64,000 bases of DNA from Pseudomonas sp. MWU16-30317. GTDB lineage: Bacteria > Pseudomonadota > Gammaproteobacteria > Pseudomonadales > Pseudomonadaceae. The position numbers and the translations under genes are program-made. Below the pieces are notes generated by a model. It worked only from the letters and a program-made list of their open reading frames with translations, was not told the DNA's origin and made no database searches. Shown piece after piece: positions 16,516 through 25,967 of this stretch. The stretch is taken from NCBI RefSeq assembly GCF_020515695.1, contig NZ_JAIWJA010000005.1, forward strand, positions 372,001 to 436,000, written 5' to 3'. The number at the start of each line of letters is the position of its first letter. Within the stretch, counting starts at the first letter, position 1.

Positions 16516-17268
16516 ATGCCGCACTGGAGTGAAGCAAGACGCAAGGCGTTGGTAGACCAGGCGCAGCGTCTCGAGCCGATGTTCGAGAATCTGTCTACCA
16601 CTGTACGTGATCTGGGCTTTGATTCCTGGCGATTCACGGTCCTTGATCCCAATCCTTTGAGACCGCCGTTGTTGATGAAGACGACGCTGGATGATTCATT
16701 CGTTGATCGATACGTCGAGCAGCGGCTCTATGTTGAGGATCCTTGCTATCAACACGGGCGGGTATCGCTGCAACCCTTGCACTGGCAACCCGCTTTGTTC
16801 AACCAAACACCTATGTTGTGGCAAATGATGCGCGATGTCGGTGTGAACCATGGGATGAGTCAGGCCTGCCATCACACCAATGGATGGGCGGCCGTGTTGT
16901 GCTTTGGACGCTCGCGCCCTGAGCTCGGGGTCGATGAGTTTCAGGATAAAGCGAGCACCCTGCTGTCGTTGACCAGCCATCTGGCAGTCGCCACTGTCGA
17001 GCCGGTGGCCAACGATGGGACGATTGGCTTGCCCATTCCCTATACGGACAAGTTGCTGACCAAGCGCGAAATCACCGTACTGGAACAGACCGCCACAGGG
17101 CATACCGCAGCGCAGATTGCGGCGGACATGTCGCTGGCCGAGCGCACCGTGCAGTTTCATATTTCCAGTGCGATCACCAAGCTACAGGTGCCTAACAAGA
17201 CAGCGTTGGTCGCCCAAGCGATCTTGCGGGGGTATATCGATTGGCCTTTGCCAGACCTGGATCGATAG
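16516..17268 (+). CDS. LuxR-family solo regulator with autoinducer-binding domain
   Basis: 250 residues: an N-terminal autoinducer-binding domain (about 20-165) and a C-terminal GerE helix-turn-helix (LTKREITVLEQTATGHTAAQIA..., about 180-245). Aligned without gaps to TraR numbering, Y61, D70, P71 and W85 are kept as Y66, D75, P76 and W90, but W57 is Phe62, so the ligand pocket differs from classic acyl-homoserine-lactone receptors. No luxI synthase is in the window. ATG 16516 is preferred over the in-frame ATG at 16411 because AAAGGAG lies 8 bp upstream. It may regulate the divergent NAGGN operon (inference from position only). Confidence 0.87.
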   Translation: MPHWSEARRKALVDQAQRLEPMFENLSTTVRDLGFDSWRFTVLDPNPLRPPLLMKTTLDDSFVDRYVEQRLYVEDPCYQHGRVSLQPLHWQPALFNQTPMLWQMMRDVGVNHGMSQACHHTNGWAAVLCFGRSRPELGVDEFQDKASTLLSLTSHLAVATVEPVANDGTIGLPIPYTDKLLTKREITVLEQTATGHTAAQIAADMSLAERTVQFHISSAITKLQVPNKTALVAQAILRGYIDWPLPDLDR

Positions 17269-17283
17269 TCGGGCCTGACTCGA

Positions 17284-18390
17284 TCAATAGCCGGTCATTT
17301 CCAGATAGCCAACGCCCTGCTGGCTGCCGCTGAAATGCACGGGGCCTTCCCAGTAACCGGTACTGAGTGCCATCCAGGCGTTCGGGTTGAGGGCTTCGAT
17401 ATCGATCTGCAACCGCTTGCTCGGGATGCTCAACGTCCAGCGGGTCGGCACGCTGTGGCCTTGCACCTGAGTGTGGGTCTGCGGCGTCAGTTGCAAGGCA
17501 TCGGCACCGAGCAACTGATTGTGGCCATCGGGGTCGATCCAGTTGGCCGTCAGGTAGTGTTTGCCGTCGTTTTGCCGTAGCCGATAAAGCATCAATTGGC
17601 TGCCGTCCTGCAGATGCAGCGCCAGCCAGTCCCAGCCGGGCTGATCGTCAGCAAGGGGCTGGCTGCTCCATTCGCGGTCCAGCCAGGCAGTGCCGGTAAC
17701 CTGATAGCGCTTGCCGTCCAGCTCGATGTCGCCACTGGTTTGAAAGAACGGCTGACTGTAGTAATACGAGGCTTGGCCTTGGGTGGATTTCTGGCTGTAA
17801 CCCGCGTCGCCTTGCAGCACAGGTGCATGTTTGGTGCGCAATTGCAGGTGGTAGCTGAAGTCCTTGCCGGTGCCGTCCAAGGCCATGTGCGCCAGCGGGT
17901 CGGGGCTGTCCGGGGCCGTCAGGCTTCGCAGCGAGTTATTGTCGATCCATGCCGCGAAAGGCTGCAGGCTGACACCCGCCTGGCCGACGCCACCGCGGCC
18001 GACGTACTGCACCGAGCGTTGTTGATTGGCGCTGGTGAGGCCGATGTGACCCAGCCACAGATTGCTGTCGGCCCAGCCGGTGCCGCTGCTGTGGGCACGC
18101 AGAGCGTTGCGAAACAGCGTCCACTGGATGCCGAACGACTGGCCCTGGGCGTCCTTGAGATTGGCGGTCACGTACCACCATTCGATGCGAAAGTCCGGGT
18201 GCGCGGCGTGATCGCGCGGGAACACGAACGGCCGCCCGCGGCTGACCTGGGCGTAGTCCTGGCTGGGCTTGGCCAGGCCGGCGAAGCCGCTGTTCGGTGG
18301 TGTGCTGTTGTCGCAGGCGCTCAGCAGGCTGAATGCGCATAAAACGAGGCCGATCAGGGTCAGCTTGGCTTGCACAAATCTATCGCTCAT
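17284..18390 (-). CDS. CrtC/AttH-type lipocalin-like lipoprotein
   Basis: The 368-residue protein has a lipoprotein signal peptide ending LLSAC|D. The mature part contains the CrtC/AttH family pattern (FPRDHAAHPDFRIEWWYVTANL near the start, WLDREWSSQPL and GWDWLALHL in the middle), a double lipocalin-like barrel. Founding members hydrate carotenoids, but non-carotenoid bacteria carry it beside an ABC transporter, as in the Agrobacterium att genes, so it probably binds a lipid or hydrophobic ligand. The start overlaps the permease stop by 11 bp. It is the last gene of a three-gene operon. Confidence 0.8.
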   Translation of the reverse strand: MSDRFVQAKLTLIGLVLCAFSLLSACDNSTPPNSGFAGLAKPSQDYAQVSRGRPFVFPRDHAAHPDFRIEWWYVTANLKDAQGQSFGIQWTLFRNALRAHSSGTGWADSNLWLGHIGLTSANQQRSVQYVGRGGVGQAGVSLQPFAAWIDNNSLRSLTAPDSPDPLAHMALDGTGKDFSYHLQLRTKHAPVLQGDAGYSQKSTQGQASYYYSQPFFQTSGDIELDGKRYQVTGTAWLDREWSSQPLADDQPGWDWLALHLQDGSQLMLYRLRQNDGKHYLTANWIDPDGHNQLLGADALQLTPQTHTQVQGHSVPTRWTLSIPSKRLQIDIEALNPNAWMALSTGYWEGPVHFSGSQQGVGYLEMTGY

Positions 18391-20860
18391 CGGCAAATAC
18401 TCGCAGCAAATCCGTAGGCTGGCTCTGGCGCAATCGCCACAGCGGCCAGGCCGACGCCAGGGCTGTGGCCAGCGCCGCCAGCCCCAGCAAGCGCAGTATC
18501 TGCAGCGGGAATACCTGCAGCGGCAGGCGCCAGCCAAAAGCCTGGACGTTGATCACCGCCACCAGACACCAGGCCAGCAGCAAACCCAGCGGCACGGCGC
18601 ACACCAAGGTGAGGGCCGCCAACAGCCAGGTCTGCCCCAGGTTGAGCAGCATCAGTTGGCGGCGGCCGACGCCCAGGGCCCACAGCGGCGCCAGTTGTCC
18701 GAGGCGGCTCTGGCTTTGCGTCAACAGGGCGATGAACAGCGCTACGCCCGCCACCCCGAGGGTCAGACTGTTGAGGGCCGCCGTGGCGGTGAAGGTGCGT
18801 TCGAACACCTGAGTGGCCCATTGCTTGAGCTGGGCCTGATCGACCAGCCGCCCGTCATCCAGCGTGAATGATTGCTGCAAGCGTGTCTTGAGGGCCGACA
18901 CCTGGGCGGGATCGCTGCGCACATTGAGGCGCGCGATCGGCGCACTCGGCCAATGGCGATGCAGGCGATCGCCCGCCACCAGCAGATGGCCCTTGGGATT
19001 GCCGTAGTCGGCGTAGATGCCAACGATGGTCAGCGCCCAGGGCCCTTGGTCGGCGGGCAGCGTCAGGCGGTCGCCAAGCTTTACCTGCAGGTGTCGCGCC
19101 AGTTGCTCGCTGAGCATCAGGCTGTCGCTCGTGAACAGGCTGTCCCAGGCACCCTGGGTTTGCTCCAGCAAAGGCCAGTGCTCACGGTACAGGGGATCGT
19201 CGACTACACCGCTGATGCTGGCCGGCCAGCCTTGCAGGCGCAGCTCGACATCGCGTACCGGCAGGGTAGCGCGAACCTGTGGCTGAGTGTTCAGCCACTG
19301 GGCGATGGCGTCTGCCTGGCTGGCCGAATCAGGCCGTACATACAACTCGGCAGACAGGCGCTGGTCGAGCCATTGCAGGAAGGTCTGGCGAAAGCCCTCG
19401 GTCATGCTCGCCGCGCCGATATTGGCGGCGACCGCCAGCAACAGGGCCATCAGCGCCAGGCTCAGGACCGGCAACTGCTGCCGACAGTCCGCCAGAAACC
19501 ACTGGCCCAGGGCCGAGCGCACGCCTCTCGCAGCGAGCGTCAACAAGCCACTGAGCAGCAATGGCAGGCCCAATGCAGCGGCCAGCAACAGCGCGCCCAT
19601 CAAGATGAAGCCGATTGCCAGGCTGTTGCCCCACAGCGCAGCGGCGCTTGCGATCAACGCCGCGGCGCCCGCCACCCAGGCCTGATGCCGTAGCCAGTTG
19701 CGGTGGGCGCGGTACCAGCTGTCGTTGCCTGCCAGGGCCAACAACGGCAGGCGCGCGGCCCGCCAAAGGCTGCTGGCACCGGCCAGCAAGGCGCCGCCCA
19801 GGCTCAGGCCCAGCCCGGCCAACCACCAACTTGGGCTCAGGCTCAATTGCCCGGCGACTTCGGCGCCATAAAGGCCGCGCAGGCTGGCGGCCACATCGGG
19901 CAACAGCAGGCTTGCCAGCCCGTAACCACTGACGACGCCGGCGAGGCCGCCGAGCAAGGCCATGGCCAGCAGTTCCAGGGTCAGGGTGAGGATCAGCGTA
20001 CGCGCACCGACACCGCAGGCGCGCAGGGTGCGCAGCAGGCTGCGACGCTGCTCCAGGGCCAGGCCGATGGCGGCGTGGACGATAAACAGGCCGACGGCAA
20101 AGGCCAGCAGCCCGAGGGCATCGAGGTTGAGGTGGAAGCTGGCGGTCAAGCGCTGCAGATCACTGTCTGCCGTGTGTTGCACAATGTGCAGGCGTTCGGT
20201 CCAGGGCCCAGGCAGGGCTTGATCGAAGCCGCCGGGCAACACCAGCGCGCTGATCTGTTGATCGGCTTGCAGCACGCGTTGCGCCGCGCCGATGTCCAGA
20301 ATCAGCAGGCCGGGGGCCATGCGCGGCTGGATCTGCAGGGGTGGCAAGGGCTCGCCATTGCTCAGTTGCGGTCGCTCGCCCTCGTGCCAGTGCTGCTCGC
20401 GCAGGGTGCTGAGGGCAATCCAGGTGCGCCCTGGGCTGGCGATGAAGTCGCCGATGTCGGCGGCTTGCAGGGCTTGCCCGGCCACGGCGGTGTCCTGGGG
20501 CAGGGTGATCGGTTCCAGACCCAGGACCTGCAGGCGCCGCGGTTCATTGCTGCTGGTGCCGGCGTCGCGCAGTTGCACACGGCCTTCGAGCAATGGCGAC
20601 ACGGGCCAGCCCTGGCGGCGCAGGTCGACGAACGCTTGCTGCTCGAAGCGCCCGCCGTTGCGCGCTTCGATGCGCGTGGCGGCCTGGCTGCCCAGCGTTT
20701 GACTGGCCAGCGCATAGCTTTCGCGGGCCTGACTGTTGAGCGCCTGCACGCCGGTGAGCAAGGCGGTGGCCAGCCACAGCCCGGTGAGTACGCTGAGCAG
20801 CTGAACCGGATGCTTGCGCCAGTGGCTGAGCAGGGCGGCCAGGGCCCAGCGCATTACCAT
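18380..20860 (-). CDS. FtsX-like ABC transporter permease
   Basis: 826 residues with about ten hydrophobic helices: an N-terminal one followed by a large periplasmic domain, then two groups of three around residues 255-370 and 700-810 and a central pair, the arrangement of YbbP/MacB-type FtsX permeases that move lipids or lipoproteins mechanically rather than pump solutes. ATG 20860 overlaps the ATPase stop by 7 bp; an alternative ATG at 20854 forms a TAATG junction and removes two residues. It works with the adjacent ATPase and very likely with the CrtC/AttH lipoprotein. Confidence 0.87.
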   Translation of the reverse strand: MVMRWALAALLSHWRKHPVQLLSVLTGLWLATALLTGVQALNSQARESYALASQTLGSQAATRIEARNGGRFEQQAFVDLRRQGWPVSPLLEGRVQLRDAGTSSNEPRRLQVLGLEPITLPQDTAVAGQALQAADIGDFIASPGRTWIALSTLREQHWHEGERPQLSNGEPLPPLQIQPRMAPGLLILDIGAAQRVLQADQQISALVLPGGFDQALPGPWTERLHIVQHTADSDLQRLTASFHLNLDALGLLAFAVGLFIVHAAIGLALEQRRSLLRTLRACGVGARTLILTLTLELLAMALLGGLAGVVSGYGLASLLLPDVAASLRGLYGAEVAGQLSLSPSWWLAGLGLSLGGALLAGASSLWRAARLPLLALAGNDSWYRAHRNWLRHQAWVAGAAALIASAAALWGNSLAIGFILMGALLLAAALGLPLLLSGLLTLAARGVRSALGQWFLADCRQQLPVLSLALMALLLAVAANIGAASMTEGFRQTFLQWLDQRLSAELYVRPDSASQADAIAQWLNTQPQVRATLPVRDVELRLQGWPASISGVVDDPLYREHWPLLEQTQGAWDSLFTSDSLMLSEQLARHLQVKLGDRLTLPADQGPWALTIVGIYADYGNPKGHLLVAGDRLHRHWPSAPIARLNVRSDPAQVSALKTRLQQSFTLDDGRLVDQAQLKQWATQVFERTFTATAALNSLTLGVAGVALFIALLTQSQSRLGQLAPLWALGVGRRQLMLLNLGQTWLLAALTLVCAVPLGLLLAWCLVAVINVQAFGWRLPLQVFPLQILRLLGLAALATALASAWPLWRLRQSQPTDLLRVFADER

Positions 20861-21519
20861 GTCGGATCTGCCACACGCCCGGCGCGCAACACCACGCGGC
20901 GCTGCAGGCGGGCAGCGATCAGCGGGCTGTGAGTGACCATCAGCAGCGTGCAGCCGGTGCTGCGTTGCAGTTCGAGCAGCAGGTCGAGGACTTCGGCAGC
21001 GGTCGCTTCGTCGAGGTTACCGGTGGGTTCGTCCGCCAGCAGCAAGGCCGGGCGCGATGCCAGCGCTCGGCCCAGCGCCACCCGTTGTTGCTGGCCACCG
21101 GAGAGTTGCTCGGGATAACGCTGTAGCAACTCGCTCAGGCCCAGGCGCCGGACCAGTTCGGCCTGCCACTGGGTGTCGTGGCGCCCGGCCAGGCGCGCCT
21201 GGAACGCCAGATTATCGGCCACCGACAGGCTGCCGATCAGGTTGAACTGCTGGAAGATCAGGCCGATATGGGTACGTCGCCAGTCGGCCAGTTGTGCTTC
21301 GCTGAGGCGATGCAGGGCGTGGCCGTCGATGTCCAGGCTGCCCCGATCAACCCGATCAAGCCCGGCCAAAAGGTGCAACAGGGTGCTTTTGCCACTGCCC
21401 GACTCACCCATCAAGGCCAGGCTGGCGCCGCGCTCGACCTGCAGTTCCACGCCTTGCAGCACCGGTAGAGGACCTTGTGGGGTGGGATAGCTTTTGTGCA
21501 GGTCGTGGACGTTCAGCAT
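20854..21519 (-). CDS. ABC transporter ATP-binding protein (LolD/MacB type)
   Basis: 221 residues with all nucleotide-binding motifs: Walker A GESGSGKST, Q-loop FQQFNLIGSL, signature LSGGQQQR, Walker B LLLADEPTGNLD and a switch His in VTHSP. The LADEPTGNLD form places it in the LolD/MacB/FtsE branch that pairs with FtsX-like permeases, as the next gene encodes. The start at 21519 (MLNVHDLHKSY) fits the family; the longer frame to 21561 adds 14 unrelated residues. Confidence 0.9.
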   Translation of the reverse strand: MLNVHDLHKSYPTPQGPLPVLQGVELQVERGASLALMGESGSGKSTLLHLLAGLDRVDRGSLDIDGHALHRLSEAQLADWRRTHIGLIFQQFNLIGSLSVADNLAFQARLAGRHDTQWQAELVRRLGLSELLQRYPEQLSGGQQQRVALGRALASRPALLLADEPTGNLDEATAAEVLDLLLELQRSTGCTLLMVTHSPLIAARLQRRVVLRAGRVADPTW

Positions 21520-21592
21520 CTGCTCAGGCTCGAAGGGATGGCTGTTCTTTGTAGCACACACCGCCTCGCTACAAACGGCGCGCGTAGCCGGA

Positions 21593-23731
21593 TCATTTTT
21601 TACCGCGAATCAACTGACGCAAGGCGAAGCGATTCGGGTGGCAGGCTTCGGCGATGGCGCGCGGCACCGGCAGGGGTTCGCCTTCCAGCCACGCGGCGAT
21701 CAGTTCACCCGACAACGGCGCGGTGATCAGCCCCCGCGATCCATGGCCGCTGTTGATGTACAAACCATCGAGCCAAGGGCAGGGCAGGTCGGGGACCTGG
21801 CGAGCGTCGCGGGCCAGTGCCGCGTAAGTGCTGGCGAACGCCTCGGGATCGGCCAGCGGCCCGACGATGGGCAGGTAGTCCGTGCTGGTGCAGCGGAAAG
21901 CGGCACGGCCCTGGAGTTGCGCCGCAGGGATGTCGGCGCTGTGCAAGGCGGCGCTCAGCGCGGTGGAAATTTCACTCAACAGCGCCAGGTTGCCTTGATG
22001 TTCGGCGGCCGTGGGTGTGAGGTCGTCGTTGGTGAAGTCGAAGCTGGCGCCCAAGGTGTGCTCGCCCAGGCGCGCCGGGGCCACGTAGCCTTCAGCGCAC
22101 ACCACGGTGCTCAGTAAGCGGCTCGCGGCGGTGGCCGGCAGACGGGTGATCTGGCCGCGGATACGCTTGAGCGGCAAGCCCGCTGCCGGGGCGAAGGCCT
22201 TGACCTCGGCGGCGCCGGCCAGCACCACCACCGGGGCCGTGGCGACGCATCGATCGGCGTCCCAGGCTTGCCATTGGCCGCTGTCGGGGCAGCGTTGCAG
22301 GGTGACGATCTGCCGATGGGGCACCAGGGTGATGTTGGCGTGGCGAGCCTGCCACTGGCACAGCGCAGGAGGGTGCACCCAGCCGCCCTCAGGGAAAAAC
22401 AGCCCGCCCGAAGGCAGCGAGGTGCCCGCGCGGGCTTCGGCCGTTGGCTGATCCAGCAACTGCAACAGGTCCCTCGGGAAGGCCTCGGCCAGTTGCTGCT
22501 GGCGGGCGGCCTCCTTGGCATCGAAGGCCAGTTGCAGCACACCGCAGGCATCCCAGTCGACGCCGCGCTGCAGCTGCTCAAGCAACCGCCGCGTGTAGCC
22601 GAAGCCAGCGACGATCAGTTGCGACAGGGCGGTGCCATGGGCGGACAGCTTGAGGTAAAGCACGCCCTGGGGATTGCCCGAGGCTTCCTCGGCGACGCCG
22701 GCGTGGCGCTCCAGCAAGGTGACCTGCCAGCCGCGAGTGGCCAGGCTGGCGGCTGTAGCGCACCCGGCCAGGCCGGCGCCGATGACCACGGCGTGCTTGG
22801 CGCTGGGCCTTGGCGGCCGCGCGTACCAGGGCTTGCATTGCTCCCGGTGGGAGTGGGCTCTACCTGCGGCGCTTTCGGCGTCGCCGCGTGGCGGCGCCAT
22901 TCCCGGATCGACGTTGCCAGTCGAGTGCGGCTCCTGGCCCCCTTCCGGGCAGAGCCCGGTTGCACAGGGTTCGGTGGGGTGCTCTGGCCCCACAAACACG
23001 CCCCGCAATACCTCCCATTTATGCCCGATACCAGGCACCCGCTTCATCTTGAAGCCTGCCGCCTTGAGGCTGCGTCGCACCCAGCCGGTACTGGTGAAAG
23101 TGCCCAGCGTCGCCTGTGGCGCCGATAGCCTGGCCAGCTGCGCGAACAGCTCTGGGCTCCACATTTCAGGATTGCGCGCCGGCGCGAAGCCATCGAGGAA
23201 CCAGGCATCTACGGCAGCGTCGAGTAATGTCAGTTGCTCGATGGCATCGCCGATCAACAGCGTGAGGGTCACCCGGCCGGCGCTGAATACCAAGCGCTGG
23301 AAGCCCGGATGGATGGCCACGTACTGTTGCAGCAGCGGTTGCGCCTGCGCCGTCAGTTGCGGCCACAACGCCAGGGCGCGTTGCAGATCGGCGGCGGTCA
23401 GGGGGTATTTCTCGACACTGACGAAATGCAGCCGGGCGGTGCTTGCGGCGCATTCCTCGAACAGCTGCCAGGCGCACAGGAAATTCAGCCCGGTGCCGAA
23501 GCCGGTTTCGCCGATCACCAGCCGCTCACCGGGGGCCAGTTGACGGAATCGTTCGCCCAGGCGGTTCTGTTCGATAAACACGTGGCGCGTTTCATCCAGG
23601 CCCGAGGCGAGGGAAAAGTACACGTCGTCGAAGGCTCTGGAGCGTGGGCGACCTTCATCGTCCCAGTCCAGATCGGCGTGGGCAACAGCGGCGTGAGGCA
23701 AGGAGGGCGCAGGGGGCCGATCGGCTGGCAT
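21593..23731 (-). CDS. mnmC: Bifunctional tRNA mnm5s2U34 modification enzyme MnmC
   Basis: 712 residues: an N-terminal SAM-dependent methyltransferase (about 1-245, GETGFGTGLNFLCAW) and a C-terminal FAD-dependent oxidase (about 300-712, VIGAGLAGCATAASLA). It demodifies cmnm5s2U34 to nm5s2U34 and methylates it to mnm5s2U34 in tRNAs for Glu, Lys, Gln and others. The linker between the domains (about residues 245-300) is unusually long and compositionally odd (PEGGQEPHSTG..., AAGRAHSHREQ), because it is encoded by REP-like DNA. The protein is longer than the ~650 residues I expect for Pseudomonas MnmC. Start at 23731 chosen by family length; longer versions add a basic Cys-rich tail. Confidence 0.9.
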   Translation of the reverse strand: MPADRPPAPSLPHAAVAHADLDWDDEGRPRSRAFDDVYFSLASGLDETRHVFIEQNRLGERFRQLAPGERLVIGETGFGTGLNFLCAWQLFEECAASTARLHFVSVEKYPLTAADLQRALALWPQLTAQAQPLLQQYVAIHPGFQRLVFSAGRVTLTLLIGDAIEQLTLLDAAVDAWFLDGFAPARNPEMWSPELFAQLARLSAPQATLGTFTSTGWVRRSLKAAGFKMKRVPGIGHKWEVLRGVFVGPEHPTEPCATGLCPEGGQEPHSTGNVDPGMAPPRGDAESAAGRAHSHREQCKPWYARPPRPSAKHAVVIGAGLAGCATAASLATRGWQVTLLERHAGVAEEASGNPQGVLYLKLSAHGTALSQLIVAGFGYTRRLLEQLQRGVDWDACGVLQLAFDAKEAARQQQLAEAFPRDLLQLLDQPTAEARAGTSLPSGGLFFPEGGWVHPPALCQWQARHANITLVPHRQIVTLQRCPDSGQWQAWDADRCVATAPVVVLAGAAEVKAFAPAAGLPLKRIRGQITRLPATAASRLLSTVVCAEGYVAPARLGEHTLGASFDFTNDDLTPTAAEHQGNLALLSEISTALSAALHSADIPAAQLQGRAAFRCTSTDYLPIVGPLADPEAFASTYAALARDARQVPDLPCPWLDGLYINSGHGSRGLITAPLSGELIAAWLEGEPLPVPRAIAEACHPNRFALRQLIRGKK
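22845..22971. repeat. Degenerate REP-like arms inside mnmC
   Basis: GGTGGGAGTGGGCTCTACCTGCGGCGC at the left and CCGGGCAGAGCCCGGTTGCACAG at the right resemble the opposed arms of the genomic REP. Both are in frame with mnmC and are translated as the inter-domain linker. Confidence 0.55.
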
Positions 23732-23846
23732 GACAGCAGGGTTCCATGAAGACTTGCGGTGCAAAGCACACCGGACGCAACATTTTGCCAGATACCGGGG
23801 TCCAGATGCCCGCGAGTGTTGTTCATTCAAACTACAGGAGCAGGGA

Positions 23847-25349
23847 ATGTTCGAATCCGCCGAGATCGGCCACGCCATCGACGACGACACCTATGAAAAA
23901 CAGCTGCCGGCCCTGCGCGAGGCGTTGCTCGACGTCCAGTACGAGCTCAAGCAGCAGTCGCGCTTCCCGGTCATCATCCTGATCAACGGCATCGAAGGCG
24001 CCGGCAAGGGCGAGACGGTCAAGCTGCTCAACGAGTGGATGGACCCGCGGCTGATCGAGGTACGCACCTTCGACAAGCAGACCGACGAGGAGCTGGCCCG
24101 CCCGCCGGCCTGGCGTTATTGGCGGCAGTTGCCGGCCAAGGGCCGCATGGGCGTGTTTTTCGGCAACTGGTACAGCCAGATGATCCAGGGGCGGGTGCAT
24201 GGCGACTTCAACGACGCCGTGCTCGACCAGGCCATCGGTGATGCCGAACGCCTGGAGCAGATGCTGGTCGACGAAGGCGCGCTGATTTTCAAGTTCTGGT
24301 TTCACCTGTCCAAGAAGCAGATGAAGGCGCGGCTCAAGGCACTGCAGGACGACCCGCTGCACAGCTGGCGCCTGAGCCCGCTGGACTGGAAGCAGACCGA
24401 CACCTACGACCGCTTCGTGCGTTTTGGCGAGCGCGTGTTGCGCCGCACCAGCCGAGACTATGCGCCGTGGCATGTGATCGAGGGCGTGGACCCGAACTAC
24501 CGCAGCCTGGTGGTGGGCAATATCCTGCTCGAAGGGCTGCAGGCGGCGCTCAAAGCGCCGATCGAACCGGTACGCCAGCCCATCGCGCCGCTGGGTGAGA
24601 GTATCGATGGCCGTAGCCTGTTGGGCAGCCTTGACCTCAGCCAGCGGCTGGAAAAGGACGATTATCACCAGCAGTTGATCGAAGAACAGGCGCGCCTGGC
24701 CACCCTGCTGCGTCACAAACGCATGAAGGCCCACGCGCTGGTCGCGGTGTTCGAGGGTAACGATGCGGCCGGCAAGGGCGGTGCGATCCGGCGGGTGGCG
24801 GCCGCGCTGGACCCGCGCCAATACGCCATCGTGCCGGTGGCCGCGCCAACTCAGGATGAATTGGCCCAGCCGTATCTGTGGCGCTTCTGGCGGCATATAC
24901 CGGCGCGCGGCAAATTCACCGTGTTCGATCGTTCCTGGTATGGCCGCGTGCTGGTGGAGCGGGTCGAGGGCTTCTGTTCGGAAACCGACTGGATGCGCGC
25001 TTACAGCGAGATCAACGACTTCGAAGAGCAGTTGAGCGAGGCCGGCATCATCGCCGTCAAGTTCTGGCTGGCCATTGACGAGAAGACCCAACTGGAGCGT
25101 TTCAAGGCCCGAGAGAAGATCCCTTTCAAGCGCTACAAGATCACTGAAGACGACTGGCGCAACCGCGACAAGTGGGGCCTCTATCGGGATGCGGTGGGGG
25201 ACATGGTCGATCGCACCAGTACCGAGATCGCCCCGTGGACGCTGGTGGCCGCCAATGACAAACGCTCGGCACGGGTGCAGGTGCTGCGTACCATCAACGA
25301 CGCGATCGAGGCGGCGATCAAGAAGGATAAAAAGGGCGAGAAGGGTTGA
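23847..25349 (+). CDS. pap: Polyphosphate:AMP phosphotransferase (PPK2 class II, double domain)
   Basis: 500 residues formed by two PPK2 domains in tandem. The first carries a Walker A-like GIEGAGKGE (from G48), the second GNDAAGKGG (from G304) followed by the lid region FWRHIPARGKFTVFDRSWYGR; the second is expected to be the active one. The enzyme uses inorganic polyphosphate to phosphorylate AMP to ADP. The gene is divergent from mnmC with 115 bp between the starts. ATG 23847 has AGGAG 7 bp upstream; the longer frame from 23730 overlaps the mnmC start and is rejected. Confidence 0.92.
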   Translation: MFESAEIGHAIDDDTYEKQLPALREALLDVQYELKQQSRFPVIILINGIEGAGKGETVKLLNEWMDPRLIEVRTFDKQTDEELARPPAWRYWRQLPAKGRMGVFFGNWYSQMIQGRVHGDFNDAVLDQAIGDAERLEQMLVDEGALIFKFWFHLSKKQMKARLKALQDDPLHSWRLSPLDWKQTDTYDRFVRFGERVLRRTSRDYAPWHVIEGVDPNYRSLVVGNILLEGLQAALKAPIEPVRQPIAPLGESIDGRSLLGSLDLSQRLEKDDYHQQLIEEQARLATLLRHKRMKAHALVAVFEGNDAAGKGGAIRRVAAALDPRQYAIVPVAAPTQDELAQPYLWRFWRHIPARGKFTVFDRSWYGRVLVERVEGFCSETDWMRAYSEINDFEEQLSEAGIIAVKFWLAIDEKTQLERFKAREKIPFKRYKITEDDWRNRDKWGLYRDAVGDMVDRTSTEIAPWTLVAANDKRSARVQVLRTINDAIEAAIKKDKKGEKG

Positions 25350-25593
25350 TCATGGAAGGACTGATCATAGAAAGTATTGCAATCACTTGTAAGCGACATG
25401 GACCGACCCTCCGGGAGGGTGACAGGAGGGCGGCTCAGAGCAGAACGTAGAATGCGCTGTAGTAGTTGTTTCGGTTGCAGGGCCAAGTGGCGGTGGCCAG
25501 CGCCAAGGTTGCACTTGCCGGCGCCCGCTTGGCCGCTGTCAGGCCTGGCGTTTCGCTAGTGCGCACAAGCGCGGCTGTCAGCGCGCTGTACCC

Positions 25594-25779
25594 TCAATGC
25601 CGGCGCTGAATACGCTCCACATAAGCGGCCATTTCCCGCTCGGCGTCTGCGCGAGTGGCGAAGGGCCCCTCGAGGGTGTTCTCCCGAGTACTGAAGTAGA
25701 ACTGGCCATTGACCAGGCTGAAACGCCCTGCACGAAAGTGCGTTGCTTCATCGGCGTCTTGGGTGCGTTTACCAAACAT
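25594..25779 (-). CDS. DUF6316-type 61-residue protein
   Basis: A short soluble protein: MFGKRTQDADEATHFRAGRF, then an aromatic beta stretch (GQFYFSTREN) and a final helix (ATRADAEREMAAYVERIQRR). This matches a small conserved Pseudomonas family (DUF6316) of unknown function. GGGAGTTGTCATG provides a plausible ribosome binding site. The gap 25350-25593 holds a CCCTCCGGGAGGG hairpin (about 25402-25414) and nothing else I could support. Confidence 0.7.
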   Translation of the reverse strand: MFGKRTQDADEATHFRAGRFSLVNGQFYFSTRENTLEGPFATRADAEREMAAYVERIQRRH

Positions 25780-25967
25780 GACAACTCCCTGGTGAGGTTG
25801 ACTGACTTGTGCATCAGACTAGCCATCCCCATTGTCCGTGCCTGCCATCCGACCAATGGTCATCGTCATACAGTCACGCGCTGATGTAGTGCACGATTGT
25901 GTCTGTCTGTGCGCTCGATGGGCGACTACACTGCACGCTCCCCCCGCCATAGGGCATGAGGCTCTAC

